From: Rubrivivax sp.
Lineage (GTDB): Bacteria > Pseudomonadota > Gammaproteobacteria > Burkholderiales > Burkholderiaceae_C
DNA: 64,000 nucleotides
Reading direction: 5' to 3'
NCBI GenBank assembly: GCA_016707445.1
Contig: JADJHR010000001.1
Span: 372,001 to 436,000 of the forward strand
Shown here: piece by piece, positions 24,003 to 32,503 of the stretch
Numbering within the stretch: position 1 is the stretch's first letter
Layout: each line of letters begins with the position of its first letter
The notes under the pieces: generated by a model
The model's database searches: none
Told to the model about the DNA's origin: nothing
Seen by the model: only the letters and a program-made list of their open reading frames with translations
Translations under genes and position numbers: made by a program

Positions 24003-25619
24003 TCAGCAACCGATTGCCTGACCGTCGCGCCGATGATCCGACCCCGCTGCATAGGCATGCCCGTCACCATCGCCAGTCTCGGCATCGAGGTGAACAATCA
24101 TCTGCGCACTGCCGAAGTCCAGACTGTCTTGTGCTGCCACATTAGGCGCATGGCCCATGCCCCGCAGACCGTCGATGACCTCGGGTGAGACGGTGGACTC
24201 GACCGTCAGCGCGCCGTGGTCGTCGATGCGCCATCGGGGCGCGTCGGAGCAGGCCTGCGGATTCAGTCCCTCGACGACATGTCGCAGCACCATCTGCGTG
24301 TGGCCCTGCGCCTGCATGTTGCCGCCCATCACGCCGAATGCCATCACGGGCCGGCCCTCGCGCGTGACGAAGGCCGGAATGATGCTGTGCAGCGGACGCT
24401 TGCGCCCGCCCACCTGGTTGGGGTGTCCCGGCGTCGTCACGAAGCCGAAGCCGCGGTTGTGCAGGGCAATGCCGGTGCCGGGCACGACCACGCCCGACCC
24501 GAAACCCTTGTAGTTGGACTGGATGAAGGAGACCATGCGCCCTTGTGCATCTGCAGTGCACAGGTACACGGTCCCGCCACCCGCGGGTTGACCCGGCGGA
24601 TGATGGCCGGCGTGCGCCGGGTCGATGCGGCGCGCGCGCTCTCGCAGGTAGTCAGGGTCCAGCAGGGCTTGGGTGCTGGTTCGCATCGACGCGGGGTCAC
24701 CCACATGGGCCTGCAGATCGGCAAAGGCCAGTCGCATGGCCTCGACCTCGAGATGCAGGCGCTGCGCACTGCCCGGTGCCGTGTCGGCGTAGGCAAGCTG
24801 CTGCAGGATGCCGAGTGCCATCAGCGCGGCCACGCCCTGTCCGCTGGGCGGGATTTCGTGCACACGATGTCCGCCGAAGCCAACCGAGATCGGGTCCACC
24901 CATTCACAGCGGTGTTCACGCAGATCGTCGGCATCGAGCGCTGCGCCATGCTCGGCGGCAAGGGCACTGATGGCCTGCGCCAGCGGCCCGCGGTAGAAGC
25001 TTTCGCCGCGCGTGCGGGCGATTTCCTGCAGCGTGCGCGCCTGGTCGGCGAAGCGCCAGATTTCACCCACGCGCGGCGCGCGGCCCCTGGGCATGAACGC
25101 GGCAAAACCTGGCTGAGCATGCAGCTCGTCGACCGCAGTCGCCCACTGGCGCGCGATCACCGGGCTGACCGGAAAGCCGTCGCTGGCGTGGCGAATCGCG
25201 TCGAGAAACAGATCTTCAAACGGCAATTGACCGAAGCGTTCGGACAGTGCGCTCCAGGCTGAAACGCCACCGGGCACGGTCACGCTGTCCCAGCCGATCC
25301 TGGGCATCGCATCAAGACCGGCGAATCGATCGGGGTGCCAGCCTTGGGGTGATCGGCCCGCCGCGTTCAGGCCGTGCAGCGTCTGCCCGTCCCAGACCAG
25401 CGCGAACGCATCGCCACCGATGCCGTTCATCGTCGGCTCGACCACCGTCAAGGTGATGGCCGCAGCCAGCGCCGCATCGATGGCGTTGCCGCCACGGGCG
25501 AAGGCTGCGGCGCCGGCTTGCGCGGCCAGGGGTTGGGAAGTGGCAACGACGTTGCGCGCCAACACGGGCTGGCGCCCGGATGGGAAAGGAAGCTGCCAGT
25601 CCATCGTGATCGGATTCAC
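24003..25619 (-). CDS. Gamma-glutamyltransferase family protein
   Basis: A 538-residue Ntn-hydrolase if read from GTG 25619; an ATG at 25604 is an equally good start. The nucleophile threonine is T350 in GGGTVYLC, where the proenzyme would cleave itself. Supporting motifs are GGNAIDAALAAAITLTVVEPTMNGIGGDAF, the substrate-binding PPSGQGVAALMALGIL and the small-subunit GGRKRPLHSIIPAF and GVMGGNMQAQGHTQMVLR. There is no signal peptide, so the protein may be cytosolic, like many GGT-like amidohydrolases or acylases in this order. It follows the Bug gene by 10 bp, suggesting that the Bug protein supplies its substrate. Confidence 0.88.
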   Translation of the reverse strand: MNPITMDWQLPFPSGRQPVLARNVVATSQPLAAQAGAAAFARGGNAIDAALAAAITLTVVEPTMNGIGGDAFALVWDGQTLHGLNAAGRSPQGWHPDRFAGLDAMPRIGWDSVTVPGGVSAWSALSERFGQLPFEDLFLDAIRHASDGFPVSPVIARQWATAVDELHAQPGFAAFMPRGRAPRVGEIWRFADQARTLQEIARTRGESFYRGPLAQAISALAAEHGAALDADDLREHRCEWVDPISVGFGGHRVHEIPPSGQGVAALMALGILQQLAYADTAPGSAQRLHLEVEAMRLAFADLQAHVGDPASMRTSTQALLDPDYLRERARRIDPAHAGHHPPGQPAGGGTVYLCTADAQGRMVSFIQSNYKGFGSGVVVPGTGIALHNRGFGFVTTPGHPNQVGGRKRPLHSIIPAFVTREGRPVMAFGVMGGNMQAQGHTQMVLRHVVEGLNPQACSDAPRWRIDDHGALTVESTVSPEVIDGLRGMGHAPNVAAQDSLDFGSAQMIVHLDAETGDGDGHAYAAGSDHRRDGQAIGC

Positions 25620-25629
25620 CGCCGCGGCC

Positions 25630-26655
25630 TCAGATCCTGACGTTTGCCGATTTCACGACGCGGCCCCATTTTTCGATTTCCTGGGCCGTCACCTGCGCCA
25701 GACGAGACGCCGGCCCGTGCGCACTGGCAAAGCCGTTGCGGCCAAGCAGGGTTTGCAACTCGGGGTTGGCCAGCGCTTTCGTGATTTCGTCGTTCAGCCG
25801 CGTGATCGCGCTCTCGGGCGAGCCCTTGGGCAGGTAGACGCCGAACCAGTTGTCAACGTCATAGCCGGGCACACCGCCCTCGGCGATGGTCGGCAGATCG
25901 GGCAGGATGGGCAGCCGCTGTGTCGCCGCCACGCCGAGTGCGCGCAGCGCACCCGACTTGACGTGCGGCATCGACGCGGCCACGCTGTCGAACATGAACG
26001 AGACATTGCCCGCGATGAGGTCGGGCAACGCGCCCGAGCTGCCCTTGTAGGGCACGTGGACCAGGCGCACGCCGATGCGCTGCGAGAGCAGTTCGGTTTC
26101 CAGGTGGGAAAGCGTTCCATTGCCCTGCGACGCGTAGTTGACCTTGCCATCGTTGGCCTTCAGCCAGGCGACGAACTCGCTGACCGTGCGTGCCGGCACC
26201 GAGGGGTGGACATTCAGCATGTGGGCGCCGTTGGCCACCAGCCCCACCGGGTCGAAATCACGAACGAGCGAACCGGCGGCCTTGGGGTACAGGTGCTCGG
26301 CGATCGCCTGATTGGTCATCGCGCAAAAGTAGGCGTTGTAGCCGTCGGCCGGTGACCGCGCGGCAATGTCGAGGCCGATGGTGCCACCAGCGCCGGGGCG
26401 GTTTTCGATGACGATCTGCTGCCCCAGGCTGATTGCCATGCGCTGCGAGATCGCGCGCGCCAGGATGTCGGTTGCACCGGCCGGCGGAAAGGCAACGATC
26501 AGGCGAATCGGCTTCGACGGGTAAGTGTCGGCGCGCGCCGCCGAAGTCCAGCCCAGCAGCCCCGCACCGGTTGCTGCCAGGGTGCCGCGGGCACCGACAG
26601 CGAGCACTTCGCGGCGCGACACGGAAACGGTATGGAGTGGTTTGCCAAGCGTCAT
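25630..26655 (-). CDS. Bug/TctC-family solute-binding protein with twin-arginine-type signal
   Basis: A 341-residue binding protein. The N-terminus has SRREVLAVGARGTLAATGAG, a twin-arginine-like signal, with cleavage after ARAD near residue 43. The Bug core shows YPSKPIRLIVAFPPAGATDILAR, IENRPGAGGTIGLDIAA, NYASQGNGTLSHLETELL, and VHVPYKGSSGALPDLIAGNVSFMFDS. It is upstream of, and probably in operon with, the gamma-glutamyltransferase gene. No TctA/TctB genes are nearby. A gamma-glutamyl or amide compound is a possible ligand, by context only. Confidence 0.9.
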   Translation of the reverse strand: MTLGKPLHTVSVSRREVLAVGARGTLAATGAGLLGWTSAARADTYPSKPIRLIVAFPPAGATDILARAISQRMAISLGQQIVIENRPGAGGTIGLDIAARSPADGYNAYFCAMTNQAIAEHLYPKAAGSLVRDFDPVGLVANGAHMLNVHPSVPARTVSEFVAWLKANDGKVNYASQGNGTLSHLETELLSQRIGVRLVHVPYKGSSGALPDLIAGNVSFMFDSVAASMPHVKSGALRALGVAATQRLPILPDLPTIAEGGVPGYDVDNWFGVYLPKGSPESAITRLNDEITKALANPELQTLLGRNGFASAHGPASRLAQVTAQEIEKWGRVVKSANVRI

Positions 26656-26963
26656 GAGATCGGATTCCTGTGAATGTCAAAGCATGTGATCAGTGCCGGA
26701 CCTCGCGACCGCGATCCAGCGACGTACCGAGCATAGGCAGGTGCACACGGCGCCCATGAGTCCACATGCCGGGGTTTGATGGGTCCAGCGTACCAGACCG
26801 TTCAGACCGTGCAGACCGTGGCCCGGGATGGCCTGCGAGAGCGTAGTCAGAACCAAGGGCCTGGCCGTGACCACCATTCCCGGGCAGCCCCGGATCGACA
26901 GCCCCGTGCGGGGCGCTGACACTGTGGGCATCGAAACTCTGGCCACCACGGGCGCCCCTTTGC
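26656..26963. other. 308-bp divergent intergenic region
   Basis: This region separates the Bug/GGT operon (minus) from the acyl-CoA dehydrogenase (plus). Open frames inside it have no plausible similarity or start context. The only structure I see is a 9-bp tandem repeat at 26794-26820. Promoters for both flanking units should lie here, but I found no clear -35/-10 pair. Confidence 0.6.
26794..26820. repeat. 9-bp tandem repeat, three copies
   Basis: CAGACCGTT at 26794, then CAGACCGTG at 26803 and 26812. The units are perfect except the last base of the first. It sits about 145 bp before the acyl-CoA dehydrogenase start and could be a regulator-binding array or a slippage product. Confidence 0.7.
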
Positions 26964-28145
26964 ATGTTCGATCTGCCTGCACGACCCGAGTACTTCAGCC
27001 CTGACCACGAGGCCTTTCGCCAGACCGTGCGCGACTTCGTGGCACGCGAGATCACGCCGCACGCGTCAGCCTGGGACGAGGCCGGCAGCTTTCCGCGTGC
27101 GCTGTATGCCCGCGCCGCGAGCATCGGCCTGATGGGCATCGGCTACCCCGAACACCTGGGCGGCACACCGGCCGACCTGTTCTACACGGTAGTGGCCGCC
27201 GAAGAGCTGGCGCGCGCTGGCTCGGGCGGTCTGCAGGCCAGCCTGGGTTCGCACCACATCGCGCTGCCGCCCATCCTTGCCGAAGGCAGCGCGGCGATGC
27301 AGGCGCGTGTGCTGCCGCCGGTGCTGGCCGGCGAGAAGATCGCGGCGCTGGCGATCACCGAACCCGGTGGCGGCTCCGATGTCGCGGCGCTGGCCACCAC
27401 CGCCGTGCGGGCGGTCGACAGCGCCGGCGACCACTACGTCGTGAACGGCGAGAAGACCTTCATCACCAGCGGACTGCGCGCCGATTTCCTGACCGTGGCC
27501 GTGCGCACCGACCCCGCCAACAAGGGGCCGGGCGGCCTGTCGCTGCTGCTCGTCGACGGTGACAGCCCCGGCCTGCAGCGCACGCTGCTGGCCAAGACCG
27601 GCTGGTGGGCGTCGGACACCGCGCACCTGCGTTTCGACCAGTGCCGCGTGCCGGCCAGCCACCTGATCGGCGCCGAAGGGGGCGGCTTCAGGTCCATCAT
27701 GCGCAACTTCAACCACGAAAGACTGATGATGGCCGTGATGGCCTGCGCTTATGCTCAGGTCTGCACCGAAGAGGCACTGGACTGGGCACGCCAGCGACGC
27801 ACTTTCGGCGCCGCATTGGTCGAGCGACAGGTGATCCGGCACAAGCTGATGGACATGCTGGCGCGCGTGGAATCGGCACGCGCCATGGTCTACGAGCTGG
27901 CCTATCGCGTGCAGCAGCGCCTGGGTGACGACGCGGCGCTGGTGGCGCGCACCTGCATGGCCAAGGTGGTGGCCACGCAGGCCATGCAGTTCTGTGCCGA
28001 CCAGTCGGTGCAGATCCTGGGCGGGGCGGGCTACATGCGGGGCACGCGCAGTGAGCGGCTGTACCGGGAGGTGAAGGTGATGATGATCGGCGGCGGCTCG
28101 GAAGAGATCATGAAGGATCTGGCGGCGCGCAAGCTGGCGCTGTAG
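26964..28145 (+). CDS. Acyl-CoA dehydrogenase family protein
   Basis: A 393-residue flavoenzyme of the usual ACAD length. The FAD/substrate motifs are ALAITEPGGGSDVAAL (about residues 130-145), GEKTFITSG, the RQRRTFGAALVERQVIRHKL helix and QSVQILGGAGYMRG near the C-terminus. The catalytic-base position of the YEGT-type motif reads MIGGGSEEIM, with Gly instead of Glu; the glutamate of FNHERLMM in helix G may act instead, as in isovaleryl-CoA-type members. This points to a branched or unusual acyl-CoA. The kinase gene starts 14 bp downstream, but a functional link is not evident. Confidence 0.9.
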   Translation: MFDLPARPEYFSPDHEAFRQTVRDFVAREITPHASAWDEAGSFPRALYARAASIGLMGIGYPEHLGGTPADLFYTVVAAEELARAGSGGLQASLGSHHIALPPILAEGSAAMQARVLPPVLAGEKIAALAITEPGGGSDVAALATTAVRAVDSAGDHYVVNGEKTFITSGLRADFLTVAVRTDPANKGPGGLSLLLVDGDSPGLQRTLLAKTGWWASDTAHLRFDQCRVPASHLIGAEGGGFRSIMRNFNHERLMMAVMACAYAQVCTEEALDWARQRRTFGAALVERQVIRHKLMDMLARVESARAMVYELAYRVQQRLGDDAALVARTCMAKVVATQAMQFCADQSVQILGGAGYMRGTRSERLYREVKVMMIGGGSEEIMKDLAARKLAL

Positions 28146-28158
28146 CCCGACCCCGTGC

Positions 28159-30672
28159 ATGGACGACCCCGACGCCACCGTCATCCGACCGACGCCGACG
28201 CAGGCGGTCGACCCCGACGCAACGGTGCGGCGGCCCCCGGGCGCGGGCAAGGCAAACGATGCCACTCATGAGCCTAGCGAGCCTGTCGAGCGCGATGCGA
28301 CCACGGTCGTCAAGCCACGTCGCGCGGACGCCACCACGCGGGTGTTGCCGCGTGAGGCTGCCGATGATGTCGACAGCGACGCCACCGTCATCCGCAACAC
28401 CGTCGTCCGCCCCTACACCGGTGGCGCCGACCGCACGGTGCAGCGCGGTACCACGCTGCGGCCGCTGCCGCACAAGTCACTGGCGCTTTCCAAGGGGCTG
28501 AGGCTGCACGAATACCGCATCGAGCGTGTGCTCGGCCAGGGCGGTTTCGGCATCACCTACCTGGCGACCGACGTCAACCTCGACGCGCAGGTGGCGATCA
28601 AGGAATACCTGCCCGAGGAGATCGCGTTTCGCGCCAGCGACCGCAGCGTGTCGCCCAACGCGTCGCAGCACCGGGACCGCTACCAGCAGGGGCTGGAGAA
28701 CTTCCTCACCGAAGCGCGCACACTGGCCAGCTTTCGCCACCCCAACATCGTGCGTGTGGCGCGTTTCTTCGAAGCGCACAGCACGGCCTACATGGTGCTG
28801 GAATACGAGCGCGGGCGCTCGTTCAAGAAATGGTGGTTGCGCCAGCGCCATCTGCCGCAGACGCCGGCACCGGGCGCCCAGGCCGGGCAGGGTGAGCGGC
28901 TGCTGGTCGAGCGGCTGCTGCCGCTGCTGGACGGGCTGTCGGCCGTGCACGCCGCGGGCTACCTGCACCGCGACATCAAGCCCGACAACATCCAGGTGCG
29001 CGCCGAAGACGGGCGCCTGGTGCTGCTCGATTTCGGCTCGGCCGGCCAGACCGTGGCGCTGGCCGACCAGGACGCGGTGGTGGTCACGCCCGGTTATGCA
29101 CCGATCGAGCAGTACGGCATCGGCGAGCAAGGCGCCTGGACCGACATCTACGCCATGGCCGCCACGCTGTACTGGGCCGTGACCGGCAGCAAGCCGCCCG
29201 ACGCCGAGGCGCGGGCCAGCGGCATCAGCCTGCCGCCCGCCGCCGAACTGGGCAAGGGCCGCTATGGCCGTGCCTTTCTCGACGCCATCGACTGGGCGCT
29301 GCTGATGGACCCGGCCCAGCGGCCGCAAAGCGTGGAGCAATGGCGCACCAAGTTGCTGGCCGACCATGTCAACAGCCTTGACCTGAGCGAGGCGCTGCGC
29401 CACGAAGAATCACGCTTCGAAGCCGATGACGGCAGCGGCGCGCCGGCCGCCTGGCAGCTGCGCTGGCGGCAGGTTCGCCGCCGTGTGCTGTCGCCCGCTG
29501 CCTGGCCGATGGCCGCCAAGCTGGCGGTGGCCACGCTGGTCACGGCCTTGCTGCCGATGTTGATCACCGGCCTGTACAACCTCAACGGTGCGCAGGCCGC
29601 CTTGCAGGACGCGCAGCTGGGCAAGACCGAGCAGCTGGCGCGCAGCACTGCCGGGCGCGTGGGTCAACTGCTGGCCAGCAGCGGCCGCCTGGCGCGTGGC
29701 CTGGGTGACGACGCCGAACTGACGCACTGGCTGGCCGCGCCGGGCGAGGCTGGCTTCGGCGCCTTGCAGCAGCGTCTGCAGGCGCTGGCCGGGGCCAATC
29801 CCGACATCCAGTTCGTGATGGTGATGGACGCCGCCGGCAAGGTGCGCATCTCGACCGACCCTGAGCTGCTGAACCGCAACTTCGGCTTCCGCGACTACTT
29901 CAAGCAAGCGATGGCCGGCCACGGCTACAGCACCGGCATCGTGGTCGGTGCGGCCGCCGGTTCGGCCGGCGTTTTCTTTGCCGAGCCGGTGCGCGACAAC
30001 AGTGGACCGGTGCTGGGCGCGGTGGTGCTGCGTGTGAAGGCCTCGGCCTTCGACACCATCCTCGACGACGTACGGCACGATGCGCAGCTGACGCCCTTCA
30101 TGGTCGATGCCGACGGCGTGCTGGTGCATCACCCACGAGCCGACCTGATGTACCGCAGCCTGATGCCGTTGACTGTCCAGCAGCAGCAGCGCATCAAGGC
30201 CGACCAGCGTTTTCGGCGCGATCGGGTCGAATCGCTCGGCGAGTCGGCGCTGGCCGGCGCCATGCTGGGCCAGCGTGCCGCCGGTCATGTGGTCTATCGC
30301 TCGGTGATCAGCGGTGTCGACGAGATCGCCGGTTTTGCGCCCGTTCCCGGTCATGGCTGGATGGTCGGTGTGTCGCAGACCCGAGAGACCTTCGAGCAGC
30401 CCATTACGCGGCTGCTGACGCATCTGCAGCTCAGCCTGGCCCTGGTCGGCCTGCTCTTTGTCGGCCTGGGCTTGCGTTTTGCGCGCAGCGTGGTGCGGCC
30501 GGTGCGTGCGCTGACGGCTGGTGCCCATGCGCTGAAGTCGGGCCAGTTCGAGCAGGCCTATGTCGACGTGAAGGGCCGCGACGAACTGGGCCAGCTGGCG
30601 CGCACCTTCAACGTGATGGTCGACGTGCTGCGCCAGCGCGAGCGCGAACGGGCCACGCGGCGCAAGCCTTGA
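28159..30672 (+). CDS. Transmembrane Ser/Thr protein kinase with Cache sensor and HAMP domain
   Basis: An 837-residue protein. Residues 1-100 are a disordered tail with six DATV-like repeats (Thr at 7, 22, 48, 59, 76 and 93). Residues 118-400 are a Hanks-type kinase with GQGGFG (127-132), Lys148 in VAIK, HRDIKPDN (270-277), DFG (291-293) and TPGYAPIEQY (310-319), so it should be active. A membrane helix at about 453-472, a dCache-like extracytoplasmic domain at about 475-735 (VMVMDAAGKVRISTDPELLNR, FMVDADGVLVHHP), a second helix at about 756-774 and a C-terminal HAMP (to about 828) complete it. The order is inverted relative to PknB-type kinases, with the sensor after the kinase. An Hcp-like gene ends 13 bp away on the other strand. 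Confidence 0.9.
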   Translation: MDDPDATVIRPTPTQAVDPDATVRRPPGAGKANDATHEPSEPVERDATTVVKPRRADATTRVLPREAADDVDSDATVIRNTVVRPYTGGADRTVQRGTTLRPLPHKSLALSKGLRLHEYRIERVLGQGGFGITYLATDVNLDAQVAIKEYLPEEIAFRASDRSVSPNASQHRDRYQQGLENFLTEARTLASFRHPNIVRVARFFEAHSTAYMVLEYERGRSFKKWWLRQRHLPQTPAPGAQAGQGERLLVERLLPLLDGLSAVHAAGYLHRDIKPDNIQVRAEDGRLVLLDFGSAGQTVALADQDAVVVTPGYAPIEQYGIGEQGAWTDIYAMAATLYWAVTGSKPPDAEARASGISLPPAAELGKGRYGRAFLDAIDWALLMDPAQRPQSVEQWRTKLLADHVNSLDLSEALRHEESRFEADDGSGAPAAWQLRWRQVRRRVLSPAAWPMAAKLAVATLVTALLPMLITGLYNLNGAQAALQDAQLGKTEQLARSTAGRVGQLLASSGRLARGLGDDAELTHWLAAPGEAGFGALQQRLQALAGANPDIQFVMVMDAAGKVRISTDPELLNRNFGFRDYFKQAMAGHGYSTGIVVGAAAGSAGVFFAEPVRDNSGPVLGAVVLRVKASAFDTILDDVRHDAQLTPFMVDADGVLVHHPRADLMYRSLMPLTVQQQQRIKADQRFRRDRVESLGESALAGAMLGQRAAGHVVYRSVISGVDEIAGFAPVPGHGWMVGVSQTRETFEQPITRLLTHLQLSLALVGLLFVGLGLRFARSVVRPVRALTAGAHALKSGQFEQAYVDVKGRDELGQLARTFNVMVDVLRQRERERATRRKP

Positions 30673-30685
30673 CCCTGGGGCAGCC

Positions 30686-31033
30686 TCACTCCGGCTGCCA
30701 GCGCTTGGCGCTGAACTGCACGCATTCCATTGCCAGGTCGCCGGCGCCGTCGATCGTGAAGCCGCTGACACGCACCTGGTCGAAGCGCAGCCGGCCCAGC
30801 GCCTCGCTGCCTTCCACCTGGTGCACGCGCACCCGGCTGAAGGCCTTGCCCGATCTGCGCAGGCCCATCAGCACACTCGACAGCGCGTCGGGCGTCTTGA
30901 AGATGGTGAACGCCGCCGCGTCCTTCTCGAGCAGCGGGCGATCGAACAGCAGCTGCTGCACCTCCAGCCAATGGCGGTAGCCGCGGCGGACCGACGCACC
31001 GGCATGACCGGGCAGCTTGAGGTAGATGTCCAT
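30686..31033 (-). CDS. Hcp-like (type VI secretion tube-fold) small protein, orphan
   Basis: A 115-residue protein without signal peptide. The outline follows the Hcp family: an N-terminal DIYLKLPGHAG strand, WLEV, a middle FTIFKTPDALSSVLMGLRRSGKAFSRVRVHQV corresponding to the FxxxxDxxSPxLxxxxxxGxxxxxVxL pattern, and LGRLRFDQVRVSGFTIDGAG, then ECVQFSAKRW corresponding to E.V.L.F.K. It is about 45 residues shorter than secreted Hcp, with the long beta-loop missing. No other T6SS gene (tssB, tssC, clpV, vgrG) is in the window. It converges on the Ser/Thr kinase gene; PpkA-type kinases regulate T6SS elsewhere, so the pairing deserves attention. Confidence 0.65.
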   Translation of the reverse strand: MDIYLKLPGHAGASVRRGYRHWLEVQQLLFDRPLLEKDAAAFTIFKTPDALSSVLMGLRRSGKAFSRVRVHQVEGSEALGRLRFDQVRVSGFTIDGAGDLAMECVQFSAKRWQPE

Positions 31034-31141
31034 GGGTGGGCGCGGGCAAGCGGTGTCGGGGCAGTATCCGGGGCGCGCCGCACAGGGTCAATCGTGTCCA
31101 TGCCCCTAGCTTGAAGTGTGGCCGCGTGGGTCGATCTTGAT

Positions 31142-32503
31142 TCAGGTCGAATCGGCCGGCCACAGCGCCTGCATGGCCGCTGCGTGCCGCGCGGCCAGGG
31201 CAGCCGGGGCCGGGTCGACCCAGCGCCCGGCGACCATCACGCGCTGGAAGGGGCGCGCCGGTGCTGCGAACACCAGCGCATCCAGCAGTTGTGGCGCCGG
31301 CACGCCGATCAGCGCCGGGTCTTCGGCGTGCAGCAGCAACAGGTCGGCGCGCGCACCAAGCTGCAGGCCCCAACGTTCGAAGCCAGCCGCTGCAGCGCCG
31401 CCGGCCAGCATGCGGTCGAACAGCCGTGCCGCCGTGGACGCCTGCTGGCCCGGTGCCGCAGCCACGCAACGCTGCTGCTGCAGCAGGCGCTGCGTGTATT
31501 CGAGCCAGCGCAGCTCTTCGCTCCAGCTGCGCGTGACCTGGCTGTCCGAGCCCAGGCTGAGCGGCACACCGGTGCGCAACCAGCCACCCAGATCGGGCAG
31601 GCCGTCGCCCAGGTTGGCCTCGGTGCCGGGGCACAGCACCACGCCGGCGCCGCAGCGGGCCAGGCCTTCGATCTCGCTCGGCACGCTGTGCGTGGCGTGC
31701 ACCAGCTGCCAGCGGCGGTCGGGCGATGCATGGCGAAGCAGCCATTCGATGGGCCTGCAGCCGGTGCTGGCCAGGCAGTCGCGCAATTCGGCCTGTTGCT
31801 CGGCGATGTGGATGTGCACCGGCCCGTCGCAGCGTGCGGCCAGGTCGTGCAGCGACTCGGGGCGCGCAGCACGCAGCGAGTGGATCGCTGCACCGGCGTT
31901 CAGCAGCGGCCGGCCGGAATGGCTGAATGCGCGCTGCAGCGCCAGCACCGCGGCGGTGTCGGCTCGAAAGCGGCGCTGGTCGTCGCGCAGCGCGGCTGCG
32001 GTGAAGCCCGCGCGTTCGTACAGCGTGGGCAGCAGCGTCAGGCCGATGCCGGCGTCGGCGGCGGCGTCGGCCAGCGCCCAGCCCATGGTTGCCGGGTCGT
32101 CGTAGGCGCTGCCGTCGACCTGATGCTGCAGGTAGTGAAATTCGCAGACCTGCGTATAGCCGCCGGCCAGCAGCTCGGTGTACAGGTGCGCGGCCACCGC
32201 GCGCAGCTGCGCGGGCGTGATGCGCAGCGCCACGCCGTACATGCGGTCGCGCCAGGACCAGAAGTCGTCGTGCAGGCCGTCGCGCCGTTCGGCCAGGCCG
32301 ACGAAGGCGCGCTGGAAGGCGTGGCTGTGGGCGTCCACCAGCGACGGGATCACCGGTGCTGGCAGTTGCTGCGCGGCTTCGGGTGCGGGTGTGTCGGGCT
32401 GGACCTGCTGCCAATGGCCGTCGGCGCCGGCCTGCAGCAGCACGCGTTCGCGCCAGCGGCCATCGACCCAGGCCCGCGGCGCCCACAGCAGGGCTTCAGG
32501 CAT
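31142..32503 (-). CDS. hutF: Formimidoylglutamate deiminase (HutF)
   Basis: A 453-residue amidohydrolase. The metal site is visible as DAHSHAFQRAF near residue 57, followed by WSWRDRMYG, YTEVCEFHYLQH-type sequence (YTQVCEFHYLQH), HIHIAEQQAELRDC and VHATHS, then the GTEANLGDGLPDL and SDSQV strands that end the barrel. HutF converts N-formimidoyl-L-glutamate to N-formyl-L-glutamate and ammonia, step four of the five-step pathway. Its start overlaps the 3' end of hutG by 8 bp. It is the last gene of the minus-strand hutCDIGF operon. Confidence 0.94.
   Translation of the reverse strand: MPEALLWAPRAWVDGRWRERVLLQAGADGHWQQVQPDTPAPEAAQQLPAPVIPSLVDAHSHAFQRAFVGLAERRDGLHDDFWSWRDRMYGVALRITPAQLRAVAAHLYTELLAGGYTQVCEFHYLQHQVDGSAYDDPATMGWALADAAADAGIGLTLLPTLYERAGFTAAALRDDQRRFRADTAAVLALQRAFSHSGRPLLNAGAAIHSLRAARPESLHDLAARCDGPVHIHIAEQQAELRDCLASTGCRPIEWLLRHASPDRRWQLVHATHSVPSEIEGLARCGAGVVLCPGTEANLGDGLPDLGGWLRTGVPLSLGSDSQVTRSWSEELRWLEYTQRLLQQQRCVAAAPGQQASTAARLFDRMLAGGAAAAGFERWGLQLGARADLLLLHAEDPALIGVPAPQLLDALVFAAPARPFQRVMVAGRWVDPAPAALAARHAAAMQALWPADST

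Noticed and set aside
26794..26820. CRISPR-like array
   Set aside because: Units are 9 bp without spacers; no cas genes in the window.
28159..31033. Type VI secretion gene cluster
   Set aside because: Only a kinase and one Hcp-like protein are present; no sheath, baseplate, ClpV or VgrG gene.
30558..32486. Arg-rich 640-codon frame antisense or shifted to hutF and mini-Hcp
   Set aside because: Low-complexity RRPARRR-type composition and conflict with hutF in the same strand; frame shadow.
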